Source of the DNA: CAYPNF01 sp964411985
Lineage (GTDB): Bacteria > Verrucomicrobiota > Verrucomicrobiia > Limisphaerales > J093
Assembly (NCBI GenBank): GCA_964411985.1
Contig: CAYPNF010000010.1
Location: 1 to 64,000, forward strand
DNA: 64,000 bases
Direction of reading: 5' to 3'
Shown: positions 50,017 through 57,575 of the stretch, in pieces
Layout: each line of letters starts with the position of its first letter
How positions within the stretch are numbered: position 1 is the stretch's first letter
The notes under the pieces: generated by a model
The model's input: only the letters and a program-made list of their open reading frames with translations
What the model was told of the DNA's origin: nothing
Databases searched by the model: none
Made by a program: the position numbers and the translations under genes

Positions 50017-52485
50017 TCAGTTGAGTCGCAGTACGGTGATCGAACGCGGCGGAAAGGTGTAGCTGGTTCTGGCATTCTTCAGACCATGCTGCCACGGGCG
50101 CTCTTGCGGTACGATCGCTTGGGGGTGGAGGGCGGTGTTTCTCGCGTCCAAAGGACCTGCCAGTTCCGTGACCTGCGCCACCGGCTTCCTGGGCGTGAAG
50201 CCAGCAATATGAATCTGCGCAGACACCCCACCATCCGAGGCGTTCACCGCCTGCAGAACGATCGTTTTCCCATCTTCGCTGCGCTTGGCGTTGACCTCAA
50301 GCGTGCCTTTGGCTCCGGTAACCTCGCATGGCACGAGCTGGGGCAAGTAATTGCGGGAGAACATTTGCGTAACGTAGCCGGGAGGCTGTAGCCAGACTTG
50401 GGACGGGTTCAGGAAAAGCAGCCCCTGATTCCAGTCATTGTCGTTCTGGCCATCGGGTTGAAGACAGTTGGCGGAGCAGGCGACGGGCATTCGTCCGTCA
50501 CGTTCGGCGGTGAGGATCGCCATTGCGTTTGCTAGAGCCCGACGTTGCGAATGGTTGCCGGCGTTGAATTCGAAAATGACCACGCGATGCTTGGCGCCGT
50601 CGGCGATGCGATCCAAGGCGTCGATGTACGAGAGCGTGCCGCCCCAATCAGGGGATGGTCCGTCGGTTCCAATGTGGACATCGAACCAGACCTCACGATG
50701 GTGTTGTTTGGCCAGATGCAGAATCTTCTGCTGAACCGCCAGACTGGTGATTCCGCCCGCCGCACCCTCGAACTTGAAGGGGTCGGTGATGGGCTGACCA
50801 TAGGCAAAGTCCCCCACCACGAGGATGATCTCCGGGTCGGTGGCCCAGATCGCTTCCGCCATCGGCCGGAACTTCTGCCAATACTCCTCGTTGACCCGCT
50901 CCTCATTGCCGAGTTGGAGGTATTTTAAACGATACGGCTTCGGATGCCCGTCTGCGGCTCGCCGCCGGCCCCACTCGGTGTCCTTGGGCCCATTCGCGTA
51001 CCTGACAAAGTCGGCCAAATCTTGCGGTGTCTCACCCATGTTCACATCTGGAATCGCGAGAAAGCCCGCGGCCTCGCAAAAGTTCAAAAAGTCGAAAATT
51101 CCCCAGCCGTTTGAGGAGTATGGATACCACCAGCCCGCGTACGGCGGACGTTTTTCCCGCGGTCCGATCATCTTCTTCCAACGATACTCCGCCGCGTTGG
51201 CCATGCAGCCGCCCTGGCGGAGCACGGTGATGCCTTGACGGATGAGTTCCTCCGCCACGTCGCGACGCGTGGGCAGACCCTTGAAGCGTCCCCACTCGCC
51301 TGGTTGGAGGAAGGCGTAGCCGACCATCAGCGAGCCGGGCCGCTTCAGTTTGAGGGCAAAACGTCCTGCCTTGTCCGCACTGGTCGGCGTAAGGCTGAAG
51401 TTCAGGCGCTGCCAACCACCTTCGGAGACCCTCAGGCGCTTCTCGGCATAGACCTTCGCGCCGTCACGGCTCTCCAGCGCGACGAAGACTTCAGTCCGCC
51501 CGGTGGCCTTCACGCAAAGGAAGCCCTCGTAGGACTTGCCTCGAACCAGGTTCATTCCCCAACGATTGAGGCTCTGGTTCTCGATGCCGATCTCACCTTC
51601 GCCGCCGGTGAAGGTGAGACGCTGACTCTGGCGCCCCGAGTAGGCGCCTTGCTCAATGATACCGAAGCCGCCGTTTGCGGTGCCATGCCTAAAGGCCCGC
51701 CACATGCCGCTAACGCCATCACTCCACCTGCCTTGAACTTCGTAGACGAAGTCGTGCTTCCGGGTTTCCCCTCCTGCGTTGATGGTCAGATTGCGAAATC
51801 GAGCCTCGCGCTGCCAGGTGCGCAAGCCGATCATGCCGGTTTCCAGCGGATGCTCCAGGTCTTCGTAACGGGTGAGGCTGTGGTCGTTTACCAGCACCTC
51901 GAGTGAGTTCGTTGTGGTGCGCACGGTGAGCTTGATCCACTGGTGGAGCGGGACCTCGCAAGGGAGGTTGCGAATGGGTTCCCAGTTCTGGCGATGGCGG
52001 CCAAGCACCAGTCGGCCAGCCGTTTCGAGAGAGACTTCGTAACCGGTGAAACGATCCGCGCCGACTCCGGGTTGGCTGAGTTTGACGATGAGTCCCGCGT
52101 TGCCGCTTTTCTGCTCCGTGAAGAGCAGTTCAACGCTGGCTTCGCCCTCCCGAAAGCCTGGCGTGTCGCATACCAGTTTGGGGCCTTCGCCGCCGGAGGC
52201 ATGCAGCTCTCCCTCTTTCGGGACCCAGTTCCCTCCATAAGCCGCAAAGCCTCGGATGGGTGGCTGGGGGGCGGGTTCGGCAAAGCTTTCGCCGAAGATC
52301 ATCTGGCTGTCGATGCCTCCATAGACCTCGTGGTTGACATCCTCGATGCAGGCGCCGGTGAGGAACTGCGAGACAGGGTGGAGCACTCGGTCAGCGCTGA
52401 CATCAATGATGGCGTCTTGGGAGGCTGCACCGACCAGCGTGGCTACGGTGGTTGAGAGGAGGACGGAGTTTAGGATGGAGTTCAT
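50017..52485 (-). CDS. Secreted GH51-like alpha-L-arabinofuranosidase with inserted jelly-roll domain
   Basis: Start placed at MNSILNSVLL (52485) to give a signal peptide ending near VGAAS; 822 aa. The N-terminus (TGACIEDVNHEVYGGIDSQM) matches the GH51 opening. An extra concanavalin/DUF1080-like jelly roll follows at about 100-240 (ELLFTEQKSGNAGLIVKLSQ; GMIGLRTWQREARFRNLTI). The catalytic barrel holds the acid/base Glu near 525 (LQLGNEERVNEEYW) and the nucleophile Glu near 638 (VVIFEFNAGNH). The C-terminal beta domain is typical. It is the second gene of an operon with a GH127 enzyme 49 bp upstream, suggesting joint removal of arabinofuranose side chains from plant or algal polymers. Confidence 0.85.
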   Translation of the reverse strand: MNSILNSVLLSTTVATLVGAASQDAIIDVSADRVLHPVSQFLTGACIEDVNHEVYGGIDSQMIFGESFAEPAPQPPIRGFAAYGGNWVPKEGELHASGGEGPKLVCDTPGFREGEASVELLFTEQKSGNAGLIVKLSQPGVGADRFTGYEVSLETAGRLVLGRHRQNWEPIRNLPCEVPLHQWIKLTVRTTTNSLEVLVNDHSLTRYEDLEHPLETGMIGLRTWQREARFRNLTINAGGETRKHDFVYEVQGRWSDGVSGMWRAFRHGTANGGFGIIEQGAYSGRQSQRLTFTGGEGEIGIENQSLNRWGMNLVRGKSYEGFLCVKATGRTEVFVALESRDGAKVYAEKRLRVSEGGWQRLNFSLTPTSADKAGRFALKLKRPGSLMVGYAFLQPGEWGRFKGLPTRRDVAEELIRQGITVLRQGGCMANAAEYRWKKMIGPREKRPPYAGWWYPYSSNGWGIFDFLNFCEAAGFLAIPDVNMGETPQDLADFVRYANGPKDTEWGRRRAADGHPKPYRLKYLQLGNEERVNEEYWQKFRPMAEAIWATDPEIILVVGDFAYGQPITDPFKFEGAAGGITSLAVQQKILHLAKQHHREVWFDVHIGTDGPSPDWGGTLSYIDALDRIADGAKHRVVIFEFNAGNHSQRRALANAMAILTAERDGRMPVACSANCLQPDGQNDNDWNQGLLFLNPSQVWLQPPGYVTQMFSRNYLPQLVPCEVTGAKGTLEVNAKRSEDGKTIVLQAVNASDGGVSAQIHIAGFTPRKPVAQVTELAGPLDARNTALHPQAIVPQERPWQHGLKNARTSYTFPPRSITVLRLN

Positions 52486-52534
52486 GATGGGTTCATTCGA
52501 ACGCACGATCTCGCTGGCGTAACAGGACAGCGAA

Positions 52535-54955
52535 TCATTCGACCCGCCATTCGAGGATGCCGCCAGACCAACCGGGTTGCAGTTGAACTTCAAGGCGCAG
52601 GGCCTTAGTAGGAATCGGATCGAAGCTGGCGCGGTTCATGCAATCCATTTGCGTGCCGTAGATCGAGGCGCCGGTGACGGGCAGCCACTCGTCACCCTTC
52701 TGGTAAAGCACGCGCCACGATTGCGGAACGCGGCAATGGGCGTTAATGCGGCGCTCATCCCACCAATACACCTCGACTGCGGAAACCTGGGTAACTTGGT
52801 CAAAATCGTACTGAACCCATTCCTGGCTGCCCCGGTGATCCCACCAAGTGAAGCGGGGGCTCTTTGTGTCGTCCGATGCGGTTGGCTCGGTTTGGTCGTG
52901 GAGCGCCGACAAGGTATCGCCCGACCAGCAATGCGAGGCGGACGGTTTGGCTCGGGAGGCGGTGGTGGATAATGCCAGCGGCTCGGCCTGCGGGATCATC
53001 TCGGCAATCCACACCTGCATTTCACCAGGATGGCGATTCGCGTTTGCGAAATAGGGAATCGCCGTGAACTGCGTGGGGGTGATGCCCGGGGCTTGGGTGT
53101 GGGGTAAGTAAAGCTTGTTTGGCCAGGGGCTTCGATGGATCCCCAGAGCCGGACCCTCGACGATGGTCACGCCTCCGAGCAGGTCACTGCGGTGTCGTGC
53201 GGTGAGTGGAGTGTTCAGGGGTACGACGAGGTTCTTCACTTGGCCGTTGTGGTCCTCACCCTCCAGGCAATAGATCAGCGGCCCTCGCTGGAGTGCCATG
53301 CGCCCTATGTTCGCTTCGACTTTGGGATGGGCCTTGAGGCGTTGTACCGGCATCGGCATGGAAAGCTCAACCAGATCGCCACGCTTCCATTTTCGCTGGA
53401 GGCTGGCATAGCCATGGTCTTTTTTCATGGAAGCGATGGACCGTCCATTCACCCGCAACTCCGGCTGGCTGCACCATTCGGGCAGGCGGATCTTAAGGGT
53501 GAATTCCGTGTTCTGCTCCGGCTCCACCTTGAATTTCACGGCGCCGTCCCATGGGTACCGGGTGGTTTGCCCGAGGGTGACCTTGACTCCGTTGAGGGTG
53601 AGGTCCGCCCGGCTGCCGACAAAGAGGTTCACATAAACCGAGCCCGCATCCTGTGCGTAGATGTAGCCAGGCAACGCCCCCATGATCTTGAGAAACATCG
53701 GTGGGCAGCACGGACACCCATGCCATTCCCAGCGGGTGCGCTGAGGCCCGGCCGCGAGGGGGTTCTCGTAGAAGTAGGTGTTCCCCTGAATCGAGACCCC
53801 GGGCAGGACCGCGTTATAGAGGACCCTTTCCAATTCATCGGCATAGCGGGCGTCAGCCAACGCGAGGTTCATGTTGTGGTGGAAGAATCCAGCACCGATG
53901 GCCGCGCAGGTCTCGAGATAACCGTTGTTCGGCAGGAGGTAATCGGGCCCGAATCCCTCGTGGCCGGCCACCGCACCCAAACCGCCGATGACATACATTC
54001 GCCGCTCCACCATGTTTTCCCAGAGCCGACGAGCGGCAGTCAGGTAGTCCTCCCGGCCATTCACATTGGCGGCGGCGACCAAACCGGCGCAGAGCAAGGT
54101 AGCCCGCACGGCGTGGCCCTCGATGGTTTCCTGCTGCAGGACCGGCCTATGGTCCTGGCCGTAGGGTCCGTAGCTCTTCCGGCCATCATGGTTGCCACGA
54201 TTCTCGATCCAGAATTCGGCCAACTTGAGGTAGCGTGGCTCGTCCACCAATGCTGGCATCTGGGATTTGAGTTGCGGTTGCTCCCGGAAGAGGAGGTACA
54301 GCTTCACCATGGCTTCCTCGCCCAGCGAATGACCGGGTACGATATTCCGTTTTGGGGGCGGGCCCATGACGTCCTCCATGTGATTGGCGAGCTTGGTCGC
54401 GACTTGGAGTAGTCGCGTCTTTCCGGTAGCCCGGTAATAGTGAACTGCCGCCTCCACGAGTGCCCCCGCGTTATAGACATCGTGTTGCCAGTTGTCGTCG
54501 CCCCCGTTCAAGCCCCAGTGTTGCGTTGGACGCTCCATTTGGGTGTAGGTGTTGAGGTAACCATCCGGATCTCTTGCTTGGGCGCTGGCAATACGCTCAA
54601 TATAACCATCCAGCCGTTTCTCGAGCTGGGCGTCTCGTTCCGAAGCCAGGAAGTCGGCACAGCCGCGAATCATCTCATAGATCAAACCGTCATACCACGG
54701 CGGGCCGCTGTGCTTACCTCCGATCCCGTCGCGAACCTTGTCGAAGTTGGCCAGCGCACCGTCCTGCTCGAATTTTGCGAAGCAATCGGGAATGGTGACG
54801 TCGCGCCACACTTTGAGCTTTGGGGACCAGAAGCTGTCCTGGATGGTGACTTGCTGAATCGGGACTGGAGTCAGTCGATGGGGCTTGGCGTCTGCGGCGG
54901 AAGCCAAAATGACAAGCACCGTCAGGATCGTGGCGATGATCAAGGGTCGTTTCAT
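52535..54955 (-). CDS. GH127-family beta-L-arabinofuranosidase-type hydrolase with discoidin-like C-terminus
   Basis: 806 aa with a signal peptide (about 1-23, ASAADA). The GH127/DUF1680 barrel opens TIQDSFWSPKLKVWRD. The catalytic site is complete: Glu-x-Cys near residue 348 (G-Y-L-E-T-C-A-A-I-G) and the C-x-C-C cluster near 412-415 (WHGCPCCPPM). The last ~140 residues (EWVQYDFDQVTQVSAVEVYW to the end) look like an F5/8 type C (discoidin) carbohydrate-binding module. It is only distantly similar to the GH127 at 25271-27664. It heads the operon with the GH51 enzyme. Confidence 0.88.
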   Translation of the reverse strand: MKRPLIIATILTVLVILASAADAKPHRLTPVPIQQVTIQDSFWSPKLKVWRDVTIPDCFAKFEQDGALANFDKVRDGIGGKHSGPPWYDGLIYEMIRGCADFLASERDAQLEKRLDGYIERIASAQARDPDGYLNTYTQMERPTQHWGLNGGDDNWQHDVYNAGALVEAAVHYYRATGKTRLLQVATKLANHMEDVMGPPPKRNIVPGHSLGEEAMVKLYLLFREQPQLKSQMPALVDEPRYLKLAEFWIENRGNHDGRKSYGPYGQDHRPVLQQETIEGHAVRATLLCAGLVAAANVNGREDYLTAARRLWENMVERRMYVIGGLGAVAGHEGFGPDYLLPNNGYLETCAAIGAGFFHHNMNLALADARYADELERVLYNAVLPGVSIQGNTYFYENPLAAGPQRTRWEWHGCPCCPPMFLKIMGALPGYIYAQDAGSVYVNLFVGSRADLTLNGVKVTLGQTTRYPWDGAVKFKVEPEQNTEFTLKIRLPEWCSQPELRVNGRSIASMKKDHGYASLQRKWKRGDLVELSMPMPVQRLKAHPKVEANIGRMALQRGPLIYCLEGEDHNGQVKNLVVPLNTPLTARHRSDLLGGVTIVEGPALGIHRSPWPNKLYLPHTQAPGITPTQFTAIPYFANANRHPGEMQVWIAEMIPQAEPLALSTTASRAKPSASHCWSGDTLSALHDQTEPTASDDTKSPRFTWWDHRGSQEWVQYDFDQVTQVSAVEVYWWDERRINAHCRVPQSWRVLYQKGDEWLPVTGASIYGTQMDCMNRASFDPIPTKALRLEVQLQPGWSGGILEWRVE

Positions 54956-55337
54956 GGCTCCCCGCCACTTTGGAGGGCTGCCGTCCCGCTGGTCAATCTG
55001 TATAGCTCGCTTGGACCTCTAAGCCGTGTCCATGCATTTGAACAGGAGGCAGCAGAGAGAGCAGAGCCGTCAGAAGGAGTCAGAATCGCTCCTCGCGGTC
55101 CGTTCAAGCGTTCACTGGACGGTGAAAGTGATACGTCCGTCTCGATCGTCAGACCGCTCAAGCCCGATCTCTGCTATCTCCGCTGACTCCTGTTCTTCAT
55201 TGAATTGTTACGGCTAAGAGGGGGGCGAATGCCCCCGTGACCTGCGGAGTTTGAGGCCGCAGCGGCGGGCAGCATTCCTTGGGCTCTTGCTTTTTTGATT
55301 CCCATTTCCTTGAGGACGTAGAAAATGCCCTCCTGTT
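54956..55337. other. Divergent intergenic region carrying a long imperfect inverted repeat
   Basis: 382 bp between the leftward glycosidase operon and rightward thrS. It holds a 27-nt inverted repeat (55040-55195, listed separately) and must contain two promoters. The short ORFs here look non-coding. Confidence 0.5.
55040..55195. repeat. 27-nt imperfect inverted repeat flanking ~102 bp
   Basis: The arm at 55040-55066 (GAACAGGAGGCAGCAGAGAG then AGCAGAG) matches the reverse complement of 55169-55195 at 24 of 27 positions. The arms are purine-rich versus pyrimidine-rich, enriched in GCAGAG/CTCTGC. The arm length and the imperfect pairing resemble the element at 20125-20210, although the sequences differ. 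A small non-autonomous mobile element or dispersed structured repeat is likely. Confidence 0.6.
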
Positions 55338-57164
55338 ATGGAAGGACCCAAGAACGAGTTTGAACGTAAGTCACTGGATCAGCGAAACCAGATGAGTGAC
55401 TTGGAGCGGCTTCGCCACTCCTGCGCCCACGTCATGGCTACCGCAGTGCTCCGGCTCTGGCCGGATGCCCTCCTTGATATCGGCCCGCCGACAGAAGAGG
55501 GGTTCTACTATGATTTCGATCTCGCGAGCCATCGTTTCACCCCGGAGGATTTCCCCCGCATCGAGGAAGAGATGCGCAAAGTGGTGAAAGAAAACCAGGT
55601 TTTCGAGAAATCGATCAAGACTCGAGAGGAGGCCAAGGCGTTCTTTGAGGCGAAAGGGCAGCGATTCAAAGTGGAACGTCTGGCAGATATCCCGGAAGGC
55701 GAGCCCATTTCCTTCTACCAGAATGGCGAATTCGTGGACTTGTGTGCAGGACCTCACGTGATGCGAACCGGTAACGTGAAGGCTTTCAAGCTTTTACGGG
55801 TTGCTGCCGCTTATTACCGAGGGAATGAGAAGAATCCCCAGGTACAGCGCCTCTATGGGACCGCCTATCCGAACAAGACCGAGTTGGAAGAGTGGGTGAA
55901 GGCTCAGGAAGAGGCCAAAAAGCGTGATCACCGCAAGATTGGCAAAGAGATGGAGTTGTTCACCTTCGACGAAGATGTTGGCCCGGGCTTGCCGCTTTGG
56001 CTGCCCAAGGGCGCTGTGCTCCTTGAAGAATTAGAAAAGTTGGCCAAGGAAACCGAGTTCGAAGCGGGTTACGTGCGCGTCCGCACCCCTCATCTGGCCA
56101 AGGAGTCCCTGTACAAGACCTCCGGCCACCTGCCGTACTACGCCGAGAGCATGTTCCCTCCCATGGAGCTGAAAGAGACCCACCTGGAGGGTGGGGAAGA
56201 GGTGGTGGAGCGCTATTACCTTAAGGCGATGAATTGTCCTCATCACCACAAGATCTTCGCTTCGGTACCAAAGAGTTATCGAGACCTGCCGCTGCGTTTG
56301 GCGGAGTATGGTACCTGTTATCGCTACGAGCAGTCCGGGGAGTTGATGGGCCTTATGCGGGTACGGTCGATGCAGATGAACGATGCTCACATCTACTGTA
56401 CTACCGAGCAGTTCGCCCAGGAATTCCAGGCCGTGAACGAAATGTATCTTAAGTACTTTAAGATCTTCGGTTTCCAAAAGTACCGGATGCGTTTCAGCAC
56501 CCACGATCCGGCGAAATTGGGTCAGAAGTTCGTGAACGAACCTGAACTATGGCTCCAAACTGAGGACTTGGTTCGCCGGGTATTGGACAGTTCTGGCATT
56601 GACTATGTCGAGGTGGCGAACGAAGCGGCGTTCTACGGCCCCAAGATTGACGTTCAGGTCTGGAGTATCACGGGTCGCGAGTTCACCATCGCCACCAACC
56701 AGGTCGATTTTGCGGTTCCCAAGCGATTCGGTCTGGTCTACCGGACCCGTGAGAACAGCGAAGGCACTCCACTTTGTATCCATCGGGCACCGCTGGGAAC
56801 CCATGAGCGCTTTGTTGGATTTCTGATCGAGCATTACGCTGGAAACTTCCCATTATGGCTTGCACCTGAGCAGGTTAGAGTTCTTCCTATCGGCGAGGAG
56901 CCTTTGGTGTACGCGGAAGGGATCTACAAAGAACTCCGAGCGCAGGGCGTTCGGGTTGAGATCGACCGCAGTGCCGACAAGATCAACGGAAAGATACAGA
57001 ACGCCGAGCGGGAGAAGGTGCACACCATGCTCGTGGTAGGGCAGCGGGAAATGGGCCAAGACCAGGTGGCGGTTCGGCTCCATGGCAAGGGGCAGGCTGG
57101 CACCAAGCCGCGGGCGGAAGTGATTGCGGGTATCTTGGAAGCGATCAAACAGCGCGCACCCTGA
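55338..57164 (+). CDS. thrS: Threonyl-tRNA synthetase
   Basis: 608 aa; cytosolic, charges tRNA-Thr. The editing domain is present (H27-S-C-A-H31, and the later CAGPHV), as are class II motifs 2 (CYRYEQSGELMGLMRVRSMQ) and 3 (near LCIHRAPLGTHERF). The zinc ligands are Cys in LKAMNCPHH, His in NDAHIYC and His in the CIHRAP segment. The C-terminal anticodon-binding domain ends near AIKQRAP. Compared with the 642-aa E. coli enzyme it lacks the N-terminal TGS domain; residues 1-20 precede the editing domain directly. Confidence 0.96.
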   Translation: MEGPKNEFERKSLDQRNQMSDLERLRHSCAHVMATAVLRLWPDALLDIGPPTEEGFYYDFDLASHRFTPEDFPRIEEEMRKVVKENQVFEKSIKTREEAKAFFEAKGQRFKVERLADIPEGEPISFYQNGEFVDLCAGPHVMRTGNVKAFKLLRVAAAYYRGNEKNPQVQRLYGTAYPNKTELEEWVKAQEEAKKRDHRKIGKEMELFTFDEDVGPGLPLWLPKGAVLLEELEKLAKETEFEAGYVRVRTPHLAKESLYKTSGHLPYYAESMFPPMELKETHLEGGEEVVERYYLKAMNCPHHHKIFASVPKSYRDLPLRLAEYGTCYRYEQSGELMGLMRVRSMQMNDAHIYCTTEQFAQEFQAVNEMYLKYFKIFGFQKYRMRFSTHDPAKLGQKFVNEPELWLQTEDLVRRVLDSSGIDYVEVANEAAFYGPKIDVQVWSITGREFTIATNQVDFAVPKRFGLVYRTRENSEGTPLCIHRAPLGTHERFVGFLIEHYAGNFPLWLAPEQVRVLPIGEEPLVYAEGIYKELRAQGVRVEIDRSADKINGKIQNAEREKVHTMLVVGQREMGQDQVAVRLHGKGQAGTKPRAEVIAGILEAIKQRAP

Positions 57165-57230
57165 GCCAAAGTGCTTGCCAAACTTCCCGGCATCCTTAGA
57201 TTGTTCGACTCTTAACGCGAAGCGAAATCG

Positions 57231-57563
57231 ATGAATGTGATTTTCTTAGGGCCCTTGCTGGCGCAAAACACCGTGCCGGATCCCAAGGCTCAAATGCTGC
57301 AAATGGTGGGCCTGTTGGTCTTGATGGGCGTGATGTTCTACTTTGCCATCTTCCGTCCTCAACAAAAGAAGGCCAAAGAACACGAGACCCTGATGAAAGC
57401 CCTGAAAGCCGGGGACAAAGTGGTTACGAATAGCGGCATCCTCGGTATCGTGGTGAGCATCAAAGACAAAACCGTGACTCTTCGTTCGGCGGACGCCAAG
57501 TTCGAGATCCTGAAAGGCTCTATTTCCGAAGTCGTGGAGAAAGCCGAAAGTTCCAGTTCTTAA
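57231..57563 (+). CDS. yajC: Preprotein translocase accessory subunit YajC
   Basis: 110 aa with one transmembrane helix at about 22-42 (MLQMVGLLVLMGVMFYFAIF), the family's F-R-P-Q-Q-K-K-A-K motif just after it, and the small cytosolic beta domain (LKAGDKVVTNSGILGIVVSI). It lies 12 bp upstream of the SecDF gene, the classical yajC-secD-secF arrangement, and 66 bp after thrS. Confidence 0.95.
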   Translation: MNVIFLGPLLAQNTVPDPKAQMLQMVGLLVLMGVMFYFAIFRPQQKKAKEHETLMKALKAGDKVVTNSGILGIVVSIKDKTVTLRSADAKFEILKGSISEVVEKAESSSS

Positions 57564-57575
57564 TACCGATTCCTC

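Noticed and set aside
53135..54412. 425-aa plus-strand frame inside the second GH127 gene
   Set aside because: Antisense shadow of a gene with complete catalytic motifs; no signal peptide or domain.
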